DNA from: an uncultured Desulfovibrionaceae bacterium
GTDB lineage: Bacteria; Desulfobacterota; Desulfovibrionia; Desulfovibrionales; Desulfovibrionaceae
NCBI GenBank assembly: GCA_944325195.1
Contig: CALUZB010000022.1
Coordinates: 1-64,000, forward strand
Length of the DNA stretch: 64,000 nucleotides
Direction of reading: 5' to 3'
The position numbers and the translations under genes are program-made. The notes below the pieces were generated by a model, which ran no database searches, had not been told where the DNA came from, and saw only the letters and a program-made list of their open reading frames with translations. This document shows positions 32,157-41,627 of the stretch, piece by piece. Within the stretch, counting starts at the first letter, position 1. Every line of letters starts with the position of its first letter.

Positions 32157-35100
32157 ATGCTTAACAGATTGCGCCGTCTATTCAAAAAAATTCTGAAAAT
32201 CATCTTAATACCGGCACTGTTCCTGCTGGCCATGACTGTTTTCGCTTATTTCTTCCTGGCTGAAATGCTGGAGTTGGACAAACGCATCCCCACCCTGCTG
32301 GCTAATAAACTGGGTGTGGAATGTCATGTGGAAAAGGTGCATATAATTTTTCTGCCCAAGCCGGGAATATTGTTGAGTAATACACTAATTCTACCACCGG
32401 GAGAAACGCTTGCTGCAAACGCACACCTTATCAACGCATCCAATCGTATTGACTCAATAATCCCGGAGAACGTTCCAACCGCCCCGTCGCACCCAACCGC
32501 AACATCTTATCTCGAAATCAGGCAGCTTGCTGTTTATCTCGATATTCCGAAGCTGTTCAACGGAGAATTTAAACCAGACGGGCTGGGCATTTCAGGTCTT
32601 TCTTTAAACCTTTCCAGCCCCGGGGAACTGCCCCGCATAACCCGGGATATTCTGGAGAAACTTGAAGAGGAAGCCGCTCCTGGGAAAAACTTGCGGCTCC
32701 ATAAAAGCCCAACAGCGGGGCACGGCGCTCAATCAGCCGCAGTCATTGTTGAGGAATCAAGCACGGAAACAATCGTCCGGCTATGGAATCTGCTTAAAAA
32801 AGTGAGCTTTTCGGAAGCCGGGGTATTTGTTCTGAACCCCGACGGTAAGTATGCGCCTTTGCTTGAACACATCAATCTTAAAGAGTTTTTCGGCACCATG
32901 AGCCTGTCATTTGATCTAAACATCCCTATTGACGACACCCCGTATATGATCAACACCAGACTCAGCGCAAGCAACTTCTCCACTGATTTTAATTCCCTGG
33001 ACTTTGATCTCGCGATTAATGCCGAAGATAAATACGGCTTTGACGCCGGCGTGAAAATGCATGTGCGCCATAACGACAGTACGTCTCTGGTGATTTTGGA
33101 CGATTTACTGTTAAAAACCGGAAAAAGCGTCCTGTCTGCCGACCTGACTCTGGACCTTGCTCCAAAAACTCCAGAAAACCAGGAAATGAGCTGGCAATTG
33201 AAAGGCCCAGCTCAACTCGTCGATTTTGACTTGCCGCGTTGGGTTTCCCCGCTCACAGCCATGTCTGCTGAAACACAGACCATGCTTTCCCAAATCACCG
33301 GCAGTCTTGAGCTGGAGTTCAGCCCCAAAGGAATTTTCCTGAATAATATTAATGTACATGCCGGTCCATATCCCTGGCAGGGCAACGGCAAAATCCTCAT
33401 GCCGGGGGAAAGCCCCCAATTGGGCTTTTATTTGAAAACCCCGGAGTTGCCGCTGGAAGTAGTTTTTCCGGCCCTTTGCGCGCCCGACTCTCCGCCGCGT
33501 TTCAGCTCGCCCGCCCCCCAGTTTTTACCCCCGCATTTTTTAAGCGGGGAAATAGGAAACACCCCTCCGGTAGAGCTGGTTCTGGAGGTGGACACCCTGC
33601 TTCTCCGCACATTGAAAATAGGCGGTTTCAAAGCGGAAATGCATAACCGTCCCCTGGACGTGCATTGGAAACTCAGCGCCACAGATCTGGCTGGCGGTCT
33701 GCTGGAAACCGTGATCCTGGATAACGATGACTACACACTAGTTTCCGAAGGAACGCTTTCCAGCGTGAACATTGCCGCCCTGCTGGCGGGAATGGGTTGG
33801 GAAGTGCCTGTTAACGGCCTGGTTGATTTAGAATATAACCTGGAAGGCCCAACCGCCACACCTGAAGATTTTCTGCAGAACCTGCGGCTGAACCTGAAGG
33901 CCGACGGCAAAAATTTATTACTGGCCGCTCAAGGAAAAACGCCGAACAGAAGCAAACGCAATTTCAATTTGTTCGAAAAAATGCACATTGACGCCCGCCT
34001 GGAAGGTCAAAACCTGCAAGCTCAAAATGCAAATGCCCGACTGCTGATTTCTGGAAAAATCAACGCAAGTCAGCAAACAGATGAATTAAAACTTCAAGTC
34101 AAGGGAGAGGTTAGTCAAGGCCTGGACAACAAAATTGAGCTGCCCGGCCTGAGTTTGGACGGAGAAATTTCAAGCCGGCTCGCTTTCCTTGGATTCAACA
34201 CGCGCCAAACCGGCAAAATAAACGGTAAGGTAAAATATTCAGAAGCTGGAAACAACTGCACTATCAATATCGATGAACTTGAATTTGCCGGGATAGGGGG
34301 TAAGGCTGAGATTAACGGAAATAATTTGAATAATAATCCAAAGATATCGGGAAAACTCAACTTAACAACTAAAAACTTGCGAAAATTCCTATCTGCAATG
34401 GAGGTAAGCGGGTTAAGCGTTCCCGAACCACTGCTCAGGGAAGCCGAACTAAAAACTCAATTCACTTCAGCCAGCAAACAAAACGGCAACTCTGAAACTT
34501 ACTTCCAGAACCTGGAACTGCGACTCGATTATATGCACTTCCAGGGAGAGGCCAGGTATGACCCGGAAAACAAAACTCGGATTGAGCTTACTGCCAATGC
34601 TATTGACCTTGACGCATATTTCCCGGATAAAAAGAAAGACGCTCCCCAATCTCCAGCCGCTCCCTGGCCGGTGGACGACTGGCTGAACAACAATTTTGAG
34701 CTTACCCTGACCACTCCCTACTTAATGTATATGAAGCTTCCCAATGAAAATCTGAAGCTGTCTGCAATTGCAGGCAAAGGACAGTTGCAGGCGGAGCTTA
34801 CCGCCACTATCTGCGGCGGCACATTCAACGCCCGTCTCAACGGCCACAGTCAAAACAACGCTTTGATAAGTGATATAAGCGCGCGACTTGAACACGCCAG
34901 CCTTGAACAGATAACCCTTGCCCGCAGCGGAGAGGTTTCCGCAGCCGGAGACTTGGAGCTAAGCCTTGATATTCACGGCAAAACCCGCTCGTCTGACGAC
35001 ATTCCGGCCGCTTTCAACGGCCAGTGGGCCTTCAACATCGGCAAGGGTTATTTCGTACGCTCCAAAACCAGCGGACCGGCCGGTAATCGCGAAGGGCCCA

Positions 35101-35435
35101 TGCAGGTAAACTTCGATTTCGTGAAAGGAAATGCCAAGATGCAGTCAGGAGTGTTGATTACCGACGACCTGCTGATGCGCGGCCCTTCCGCCCACATGGC
35201 GGGCAACGGCAAAGTTGACCTGGTAAATAAACAAATTGACATTGTTATGGATTTGAGCATGGGCGGCGTGGCTTTCCCCATCACCCTCAGCGGTGAAATT
35301 TCTAATCCGAAAGTGAACCTGCGCGGCGGCAAATTCGTAACCAACAACCTCACCAATATCGGCGGCGGCTTGATTGATTTGATAGGCGGGGTTATTACAC
35401 TGCCTATCAAGCTGATTGAGCTGGGTACGGAATAA
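32157..35435 (+). CDS. AsmA family protein
   Basis: It is a 1092-residue inner-membrane-anchored periplasmic protein. One N-terminal transmembrane helix (about 12-35, ILIPALFLLAMTVFAYFFLA) precedes a long series of beta-rich repeats. The C-terminal AsmA_2-type region (near residues 950-1090) reads GKGYFVRSKTSGPAG, LLMRGPSAHMAGNGKVDLVN and MDLSMGGVAFPITLSGEISN. AsmA-like proteins belong to the bridge-like group implicated in phospholipid transport between the membranes and in outer-membrane integrity; that role is inferred from the family. The ribosome site is poor. No close operon partner: the sensor kinase starts 272 bp on. Confidence 0.85.
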   Translation: MLNRLRRLFKKILKIILIPALFLLAMTVFAYFFLAEMLELDKRIPTLLANKLGVECHVEKVHIIFLPKPGILLSNTLILPPGETLAANAHLINASNRIDSIIPENVPTAPSHPTATSYLEIRQLAVYLDIPKLFNGEFKPDGLGISGLSLNLSSPGELPRITRDILEKLEEEAAPGKNLRLHKSPTAGHGAQSAAVIVEESSTETIVRLWNLLKKVSFSEAGVFVLNPDGKYAPLLEHINLKEFFGTMSLSFDLNIPIDDTPYMINTRLSASNFSTDFNSLDFDLAINAEDKYGFDAGVKMHVRHNDSTSLVILDDLLLKTGKSVLSADLTLDLAPKTPENQEMSWQLKGPAQLVDFDLPRWVSPLTAMSAETQTMLSQITGSLELEFSPKGIFLNNINVHAGPYPWQGNGKILMPGESPQLGFYLKTPELPLEVVFPALCAPDSPPRFSSPAPQFLPPHFLSGEIGNTPPVELVLEVDTLLLRTLKIGGFKAEMHNRPLDVHWKLSATDLAGGLLETVILDNDDYTLVSEGTLSSVNIAALLAGMGWEVPVNGLVDLEYNLEGPTATPEDFLQNLRLNLKADGKNLLLAAQGKTPNRSKRNFNLFEKMHIDARLEGQNLQAQNANARLLISGKINASQQTDELKLQVKGEVSQGLDNKIELPGLSLDGEISSRLAFLGFNTRQTGKINGKVKYSEAGNNCTINIDELEFAGIGGKAEINGNNLNNNPKISGKLNLTTKNLRKFLSAMEVSGLSVPEPLLREAELKTQFTSASKQNGNSETYFQNLELRLDYMHFQGEARYDPENKTRIELTANAIDLDAYFPDKKKDAPQSPAAPWPVDDWLNNNFELTLTTPYLMYMKLPNENLKLSAIAGKGQLQAELTATICGGTFNARLNGHSQNNALISDISARLEHASLEQITLARSGEVSAAGDLELSLDIHGKTRSSDDIPAAFNGQWAFNIGKGYFVRSKTSGPAGNREGPMQVNFDFVKGNAKMQSGVLITDDLLMRGPSAHMAGNGKVDLVNKQIDIVMDLSMGGVAFPITLSGEISNPKVNLRGGKFVTNNLTNIGGGLIDLIGGVITLPIKLIELGTE

Positions 35436-35498
35436 ACCGGATGGAACATAACTTCAGCAATATTGGTCAAATAATGGCTTCATTGTCGGCAAAGTCGC

Positions 35499-35560
35499 CC
35501 TGCAATAATCTGCAGGCAAAGATTATGAGAAACAGTGCAGAGCATTCAGGCCTGAATGCT
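35499..35560. promoter_or_regulatory. Two palindromes upstream of the two-component operon
   Basis: CCTGCA-ATAATC-TGCAGG (35499-35516) is followed by the perfect 20-bp palindrome AGCATTCAGGCCTGAATGCT (35541-35560), about 150 bp before the kinase start. The spacing places them where an upstream activator such as the sigma-54 response regulator of this operon could bind. I found no clean -24/-12 promoter between them and the gene. Confidence 0.35.
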
Positions 35561-35707
35561 TCGACATTAAGACTATGCCCCGGGGGACGCCGCCGCACGG
35601 GACGTTCTGTAATACAGAATAAACAAGATACCCCATACTTTCCCACTGCTTGCGGGAAGCAGCAGCTTTAAATTAATATATCTAATCTGTTCCCAGCGGA
35701 GAGAACT

Positions 35708-37408
35708 ATGGACGCCGAAATAAATACAGAGCGCAGCACCGTATTTTTAGCAGTGATAACGCTGGTCATTGTGGGTCTGGGCCTGGTTATCGGTTTGTGG
35801 CAGATCATCCAACGCCAGGAAGAAGCCATGCGCGAACACCTTATGCTGGCGTCAAGATCAGTGCTGCAAGCAGTGGAAAGCACTTTGTGGCGTGGTTATT
35901 TTGCCGATCCCAACCAGGCTCCCGGCATCACCCCGGAAACGGCAGAATTTTTCCGCGAGCTTGAGCAAAACGGCGACGTCATCTTTGTAAGCATTATGGA
36001 TTCCACCGGAGATAAGATCATTGCTTCCCTTCCCGGCCCGGCTTCCGGCGAATTTCACTTTGAACCGGAAATTCTGGGAAAAATAGTTGAAAAAGGAGAA
36101 TGGGGCGGCTACATGTCCGTAGGGCGCAAAAATGCGTATGTGTATGTGCGCCAGGTAAGCCATCCTGCCGACATCAAGTTACCTGAGAATACAGATTCAG
36201 CCTATCTGGTTGTTGCTTTTGACGTAGCCAAACACCAGGCCGCTTATAAAGGCTTCAAGCAAAATCTGCAATTTCAAACAATCTACATTTTGCTGGCGGC
36301 ATTTGCTGTATGGGTTCTGTCAATTTCATTTCTGAAACGACGCGCCTTGGCCGGACGAGCCGTGGTACTGGAACGTTTTCAGGCCACTCTGCTGGACAGC
36401 CTCCCCGACGGACTGATGTTGCTTGGGGAACACAACAAAATTGAAGCCGCCAACCCTGCAGCCCATAAAGTGCTTCAAACCCCCAGCGGGTCGCTGGTGG
36501 GGCGCACGGTCAGCACCCTGCCTGTTGAAATCTCCCAATGTCTGCAACTGGACCAGGTTACGGCAAGCGGCGCCTGGCGTCACTGTGTACTGGGCGGAGC
36601 ACATCTGGAAATTCTGGTGCAGCCGCTTGCATCAAATGAAAACACAGAGAAACAGACGATCATCCTGATCCGGGACCGCACGGAAATTCGCGAGTTGGAA
36701 AAAAACCTGTACGATGCTGAAAAGCTGGCGACCATAGGCACTCTGGCCGCAGGCATGGCCCATGAAATCAGAAATCCGCTCAGTGCCTTGCGTGGATTTG
36801 CCCAATATTTCGCAAAAAAGTTTGCAGGAGAAATGCCGGAAGAGAAATATGCCCAAACAATGGTACTGGAAGCCGATCGTCTTAATCGGGTGATTACGGA
36901 CCTGCTTGACCTTGCCCGCCCCAAACATATTGAACCGCGCATGGTCGATCTGAACACAATGGTGGAGGGATTGAAAACCTTAATCAGTTTTGACCTTGAA
37001 AAATCCAACGCACACCTTGTGTGCGACTTTGAAGTAGAAGAAGTTTTCGCAGATGAAGACAGCCTGAAACGCGCTTTGCTGAATTTAATCATTAACAGCC
37101 TGGAAGCGCTCGACAGCACGGAAGAAAATCGGGAAATCGAGCTGCTTTCCCACAGCGGCGGCGACGGCGTGTGGCTTACCGTGCGCGACCACGGCAGCGG
37201 CATGACGGAAGAACAAAAAGAACAGGCCTTTGAACCGTTCTATACAGGCAAATCAAAGGGCACAGGACTTGGCCTTGCCCTGGTTCATAAAACAATACGC
37301 GAGCATAACGGGAAAATTACCCTTGACTCCATGAGCGGGAAAGGAACTACCGTTTCCTTGTTTTTTCCCAACTATAATATTGAAGCGCAAACAGGCAATG
37401 GCAGTTGA
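35708..37408 (+). CDS. Membrane sensor histidine kinase (ZraS/AtoS type)
   Basis: The 566-residue kinase has helix 1 (about 13-36, VFLAVITLVIVGLGLVIGLW), a periplasmic sensor of about 150 residues, and helix 2 near 183-203. A PAS-like domain follows (about 215-320), then HisKA with GTLAAGMAHEIRNPLSALRG (phospho-histidine near 355) and HATPase_c with NLIINSLEALD, DHGSGM and KGTGLGLALV. This layout is that of kinases paired with NtrC-type regulators, and such a regulator follows 83 bp later. The signal is unknown. A GGAGAG site supports the ATG. Confidence 0.9.
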   Translation: MDAEINTERSTVFLAVITLVIVGLGLVIGLWQIIQRQEEAMREHLMLASRSVLQAVESTLWRGYFADPNQAPGITPETAEFFRELEQNGDVIFVSIMDSTGDKIIASLPGPASGEFHFEPEILGKIVEKGEWGGYMSVGRKNAYVYVRQVSHPADIKLPENTDSAYLVVAFDVAKHQAAYKGFKQNLQFQTIYILLAAFAVWVLSISFLKRRALAGRAVVLERFQATLLDSLPDGLMLLGEHNKIEAANPAAHKVLQTPSGSLVGRTVSTLPVEISQCLQLDQVTASGAWRHCVLGGAHLEILVQPLASNENTEKQTIILIRDRTEIRELEKNLYDAEKLATIGTLAAGMAHEIRNPLSALRGFAQYFAKKFAGEMPEEKYAQTMVLEADRLNRVITDLLDLARPKHIEPRMVDLNTMVEGLKTLISFDLEKSNAHLVCDFEVEEVFADEDSLKRALLNLIINSLEALDSTEENREIELLSHSGGDGVWLTVRDHGSGMTEEQKEQAFEPFYTGKSKGTGLGLALVHKTIREHNGKITLDSMSGKGTTVSLFFPNYNIEAQTGNGS

Positions 37409-37491
37409 CTCCGACCGCTCCGGAGTGCAGACGCGCTTAACCGCGCCCGGCCTTAAACCGATTTACGACAAGCGCTGGAAGAAGTGTGATT

Positions 37492-38937
37492 ATGAGAACG
37501 AACAGAGTTAAACGGCTTTTGGTAGTTGACGACGAAGACTCCCATCGCATGATGATCCAGGCCGTATTGCAAGACGTAGGTTGGATTGTGGACGAAGCTG
37601 AAAACGGAGAACAGGCTTTGGAATACCTGGAAGAAACCCGCCCGTCAGTAGTTCTGCTGGATATGCGCATGCCCGGCATGGACGGTCAGGAAACCTTAAA
37701 ACGCATTCTGGAAATGCACCCGGAGCTTCCGGTAATCATGCTGACCGCTCATGGTACGGTAGACACAGCGGTGGAAGCAATGAAACGCGGAGCCTACGAC
37801 TATCTGTCCAAACCGGCCGATAACGATGAGCTCATTGCCGTGCTGGATAAAGCATGGGAATACTCCATGCTGATTCTGGAAAACGACAACCTGCGACGCA
37901 AACTGCAAAACGCCGACCCTTCAGTTGAAATAGCCGGTTCAAGCCCAGCCATCCGCAAGGTGGTGGATTTCATCCGCCAGGCGGGACCAAGCGAGGCCAC
38001 AGTGCTGGTGCTTGGCGAGTCTGGTACAGGCAAAGAGCTGATCGCTCAAGCTTTGCATGACGCCAGCACCAGAGCCCACAACCCCTTGGTCAAGGTAAAC
38101 TGCGCCGCTCTGCCCGGGGATCTCCTGGAAAGTGAGCTTTTCGGTTATGTTAAGGGCGCATTCACCGGGGCGGTACGCGACAAACCCGGGCGTTTTCAAC
38201 TGGCTAAAGGCGGCACTATTTTTCTGGACGAAGTGGGAGAATTGCCCTTTCCTTTACAGGCCAAACTTTTGCGCGTGCTTCAGGAACGCATAGTCGAACC
38301 GTTGGGTGGGGTACACTCTGTGCCGGTGGATGTGCGCATCATCGCCGCAACTAACCGTAATCTGAAAAATGAAGTGGCTAAAGGCGCATTCCGCGAAGAT
38401 TTATACTTCCGCCTCAACGTGCTGGAAATTGTTTCCCCGCCCCTGCGCGAACGTCTGGAAGATCTGCCTATTCTGGTGAGTCGCCTGCTCGACAAACTCT
38501 CACGGAAAAACCGAAAACAGATCCAGGGAGTGAGCCCCTCCTTTTTAGACGCGCTGTACGGATATTCCTGGCCAGGAAACGTGCGGGAGCTGGAAAATGT
38601 GTTGGAACGAGCCCTGATTCTTGCCCGCACGGATATCCTCACCCCAGATTCACTGCCCGCGGAAATTCTGCAACCTGCAACCCCAACCCGTTTTCCGCCG
38701 ACAGACAATGTTTCCGGCCCGGCTCTGCCGGAAGCGGAACAACACGGTAGTACAGCCTCATTTCCGCACTCCCCGGAAATGAGCTACATCAGCTCGCGGG
38801 AAAATGCTGAACTGGAAGCTTTGAAAAAAGCATTGGAGACCTATGGCGGTCATCGGGAACGCACGGCCGACGCCTTGGGCATCAGCCGCCGTACCTTACA
38901 ATATAAACTTAAAAAATTCGGGCTTATTCGCCGCTGA
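37492..38937 (+). CDS. Sigma-54-dependent response regulator (NtrC/ZraR type)
   Basis: The 481-residue protein has a receiver domain with phospho-acceptor Asp in VVLLDMRMPGMDG (about residue 56) and Lys in LSKPADN. The AAA+ domain follows with Walker A GESGTGKE (about 176), the sigma-54 contact loop GAFTGA and the GGTIFLDEVGELP Walker B region. A Fis-type helix-turn-helix ends the chain (RTADALGISRRTLQYKLKK). It activates sigma-54 promoters when phosphorylated by the upstream kinase. I prefer the ATG at 37492 over the GTG at 37486 because of the GGAAGAAG upstream. cobT begins 6 bp after its stop, so the regulator is cotranscribed with cobalamin and transport genes. Confidence 0.93.
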   Translation: MRTNRVKRLLVVDDEDSHRMMIQAVLQDVGWIVDEAENGEQALEYLEETRPSVVLLDMRMPGMDGQETLKRILEMHPELPVIMLTAHGTVDTAVEAMKRGAYDYLSKPADNDELIAVLDKAWEYSMLILENDNLRRKLQNADPSVEIAGSSPAIRKVVDFIRQAGPSEATVLVLGESGTGKELIAQALHDASTRAHNPLVKVNCAALPGDLLESELFGYVKGAFTGAVRDKPGRFQLAKGGTIFLDEVGELPFPLQAKLLRVLQERIVEPLGGVHSVPVDVRIIAATNRNLKNEVAKGAFREDLYFRLNVLEIVSPPLRERLEDLPILVSRLLDKLSRKNRKQIQGVSPSFLDALYGYSWPGNVRELENVLERALILARTDILTPDSLPAEILQPATPTRFPPTDNVSGPALPEAEQHGSTASFPHSPEMSYISSRENAELEALKKALETYGGHRERTADALGISRRTLQYKLKKFGLIRR

Positions 38938-38943
38938 CAAGTT

Positions 38944-40044
38944 ATGAAAACCGTTCTGAATAATTTCATTGATGAAATCCACCCGCCTTGCGCCGGCCTT
39001 ACCCGGGAGGGGCAGGCTTATCTGGACAATCTGACCAAACCGGTAGGCAGCTTGGGAAGACTGGAAGAAACTGCACTAAAAATCTGGCGCATTCAGGGCA
39101 AACGCCCTCTGGCCGTTGATCCGACTCTGATTTATACCGTAGCCGGCGATCATGGCGTCACTGCTGAAAATGTCAGTCTCTATCCACCGGAAGTGACCAG
39201 ACAGATGGTTGAGAACTTTCTGAACGGCGGTGCCGCTATCAATGTCCTGTGCAACTCACTGGGCATAGAACAAATGGTTGTGGACGCAGGCTGTTTCGGA
39301 CCGAGCTTCCAGCCCCATGCCAAGCTGCTGGAAATGCGGTCCGGCAACGGCACGGCGAATTTTACCAAAGGCCCGGCCATGAGTCTCTCGCAATGCTGGA
39401 GCTGCCTGAACCACGGCATAACCTTAGCAAGAAAGGCGTCGGATCAAAAATTTAACACTGTCGGTCTGGGAGAAATGGGCATTGGCAACAGCACTGCCGC
39501 TACTGCTCTTTTCTGTGCGTATCTTGATTTAAGGCCGGAAGAAATCGCAGGCGTGGGTGCAGGTCTGCCGCCCGGCGGGCTTGCTCACAAAACCGCTGTC
39601 TTAAATCAGGCGCTTCGAGTAAACCGGGCAGCACAACAAAATGGCGATGCCCTGGAAATTCTTGCAGCTTTCGGCGGCTTTGAAATTGCCACTCTGGTCG
39701 GCATCATTCTAGGGGCGGCCCACGAAAATATGTTGATCGTAGTGGATGGTTTCATCAGCACAGCCGCCTATGTGGCGGCCTGGAAACTCTGCCCCATGGT
39801 AAGAGAGTATTGTATTTTCAGCCACAAGTCCAAGGAATCAGGCCATGCGCTCATACTGTCCCGCCTGAATGAAACTCCCCTGCTGGACTTGCAGATGCGT
39901 TTGGGCGAAGGCACAGGCGCGGCCTTAGCCATCAGCCTTATCCGCAGCTCAGCGGCTATATTCAACCAGATGGCCACTTTTAATTCAGCCGGAATCAGCG
40001 GCCCGGCCGTAGCCAAACCCAACGGTGATGAAAATGACAAGTAA
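38944..40044 (+). CDS. cobT: Nicotinate-nucleotide--dimethylbenzimidazole phosphoribosyltransferase
   Basis: CobT activates the lower-ligand base of cobalamin as alpha-ribazole phosphate. The 366-residue protein shows the family blocks NLTKPVGSLGRLE near residue 28, VAGDHGVTAENVSLYPPEVT near 60, GEMGIGNSTAATALF near 178, and the catalytic glutamate in RLGEGTGAALA near residue 322. It lies 6 bp after the response regulator and overlaps the next ABC ATPase gene, an unusual setting: CobT is normally with cobU/cobS/cobC. No cobalamin riboswitch is possible immediately upstream because of the tight spacing. Confidence 0.95.
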   Translation: MKTVLNNFIDEIHPPCAGLTREGQAYLDNLTKPVGSLGRLEETALKIWRIQGKRPLAVDPTLIYTVAGDHGVTAENVSLYPPEVTRQMVENFLNGGAAINVLCNSLGIEQMVVDAGCFGPSFQPHAKLLEMRSGNGTANFTKGPAMSLSQCWSCLNHGITLARKASDQKFNTVGLGEMGIGNSTAATALFCAYLDLRPEEIAGVGAGLPPGGLAHKTAVLNQALRVNRAAQQNGDALEILAAFGGFEIATLVGIILGAAHENMLIVVDGFISTAAYVAAWKLCPMVREYCIFSHKSKESGHALILSRLNETPLLDLQMRLGEGTGAALAISLIRSSAAIFNQMATFNSAGISGPAVAKPNGDENDK

Positions 40045-41053
40045 ACCGGCCGCCCCGTCCGTCTCTCACCCCCCTGCAACGCCCCGCCAACAGCAGGAAC
40101 CCGCCCTGATATTGCAAAGCATATCCAAAACCTTTGCTGTTAAAAAAGGAGTGCTGGCCAACCAGGGATTGCTGAGGGCAGTAAGCGATGCCAGCCTCAC
40201 CCTGTACAAGGGAGAAACACTCGGGCTTGTGGGAGAATCAGGTTCCGGTAAATCCACGCTGGGGAGAATTGCTGCCGGCTTGCTTGAGCCTGATAGTGGA
40301 GAAGTGCTGTTGCGCGATAAAAGAATAGTACGCCCGGGTGAACAGCCTGTTCAGATGATTTTTCAAGACTCTTCCTCGGCGCTTAACCCCCGGCACAGCA
40401 TCGGCTGGAGCGTGCGTGAACCGCTTGATATAGCTGAAAGCAACCTTCCCCTTTCCATACGAAAGAAAAAAGTGGAGCATATACTCCGATTAGTTGGGCT
40501 TATGCCGGATCAGGCCGCCCGCTTTCCCCACGAATTCTCCGGCGGGCAACGACAACGGGTGGTTGTGGCCCGTGCCTTAATCTGCAACCCGGAAATAGTT
40601 GTTTGTGACGAGCCGGTATCATCTCTGGACGCTTCCGTACAAGCCCAAGTGTTGAATTTACTGCTCGATCTCAAGGAACAGTTCGCGCTTTCCTATCTGT
40701 TTATCTCGCATGACCTTGGCGTGGTTGGACACATGAGCGACCGGATTGCAGTGATGTATCTGGGCAGAATTGTAGAACTATCCGACACAGAAGAGCTGTT
40801 TGCACAACCGGCTCACCCGTACACCCAAGCTTTGCTGGCTTCCCAACCGGGTCTGCCCGCAGACGGTCAGGCTGGTACCATAAAAAGGGCAGAACTGCTT
40901 GGCGACCCGCCCAGCCCGCTTAATCTGCCTGCGGGTTGCGCGCTGCACCCCCGTTGCCCATTTGTCATGCCCATTTGCCGGGAGAAAGTCCCTGAACTGA
41001 AACCGGTTGCAGGGACAACAGCCCATCTGGCCGCTTGTCATTTGTGCGGTTAA
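40034..41053 (+). CDS. Oligopeptide/dipeptide ABC transporter ATP-binding protein, OppF/DppF type
   Basis: This is one of two nucleotide-binding subunits of a peptide or nickel importer. Walker A GESGSGKS, Q-loop IFQDSSSALNPR, signature FSGGQRQRVVVARAL, Walker B IVVCDEPVSSLD and the H-loop FISHDLGVV are all present. The C-terminal oligo_HPY region with AHPYTQALLAS and CALHPRCPFVMPICRE (cysteines) marks the Opp/Dpp group. OppF-type features are the internal DSS after the Q-loop and the long N-terminus. Starts at 40025 (GTG), 40028 and 40034 are all in frame; each overlaps cobT. No permease or binding protein gene adjoins it. The matching OppD-type gene is at 59763. Confidence 0.9.
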   Translation: MTSKPAAPSVSHPPATPRQQQEPALILQSISKTFAVKKGVLANQGLLRAVSDASLTLYKGETLGLVGESGSGKSTLGRIAAGLLEPDSGEVLLRDKRIVRPGEQPVQMIFQDSSSALNPRHSIGWSVREPLDIAESNLPLSIRKKKVEHILRLVGLMPDQAARFPHEFSGGQRQRVVVARALICNPEIVVCDEPVSSLDASVQAQVLNLLLDLKEQFALSYLFISHDLGVVGHMSDRIAVMYLGRIVELSDTEELFAQPAHPYTQALLASQPGLPADGQAGTIKRAELLGDPPSPLNLPAGCALHPRCPFVMPICREKVPELKPVAGTTAHLAACHLCG

Positions 41054-41182
41054 GCGTTCCTATGTTACTGACAGGCACATTGCGTTGATACCTGGTGCGG
41101 CTTAAAAGGGATGTACCTGCAAACCGTAGCAACATCAGAAGTATTCCTTCCCCTTTTATCCAGTACAGCTCTCGGCCAGCCG

Positions 41183-41214
41183 GAGCGTTATAAGCTTTTA
41201 AGGTCATAACGCTC
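41183..41214. repeat. Hairpin in the spacer after the OppF-type gene
   Basis: GAGCGTTAT (41183-41191) and ATAACGCTC (41206-41214) form a perfect 9-bp stem with a 14-nt loop, between the ABC ATPase gene and the convergent UPF0174 remnant. There is no T-run; it could help end either transcript. Confidence 0.3.
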
Positions 41215-41275
41215 TGACTGTCCTTACAACGCATTCGATTAAGTACTGAAACGAAAATCTCAAGCACAATATGCG

Positions 41276-41601
41276 CTAAAAAGATATTTTCTCTGCCTGC
41301 TTTTCATATATATACTTCCGCCTGAGATAGGCTATTTGAATAACTGCCGGTATGGTTACTCTGAATGCCGGGCCAGCAATATCTATTGCAGTCCAGAGTC
41401 CTGTAATAGCCCAACCTATCGGACCTGTGAGAATTGTCATGGTTCGTGTTAATGCCGCATTCCCGGCAATTGATAACCCGCGGCCGATTAAGACTTTCAT
41501 AATCCCATTAACGATTATTACCGTCAGTTGATAAGATTTGAATCCACCGGCCCTGAAAACTACTTGAAAAATTCCAGCTCTGTATCGAATCTATAAGCCA
41601 T
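41276..41601 (-). pseudogene. Decayed UPF0174/DUF3944 (YaaW-like) gene with internal deletion
   Basis: From the ATG at 41601, behind a perfect AAGGAG site (41612-41607), the frame reads [13 protein letters not shown] and stops. This is the expected N-terminus of DUF3944/UPF0174 proteins. A different frame, open from about 41575 to the stop at 41276, reads [53 protein letters not shown] and [18 protein letters not shown], the conserved C-terminus of the family. Intact members are well over 200 residues, so the central part is deleted with a frame change. A MITE-like element lies 27 bp upstream of the start. Only the 74-residue C-terminal ORF remains intact as a frame. Confidence 0.75.
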
Positions 41602-41627
41602 AAACACTCCTTTGAGCCGACAAAAAG

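Noticed and set aside
41521-41545. Sequence resembling a tRNA T-arm (GGTGGATTCAAATCT on the minus strand)
   Set aside because: No cloverleaf forms around it, and it falls within the reading frame of the UPF0174 remnant.
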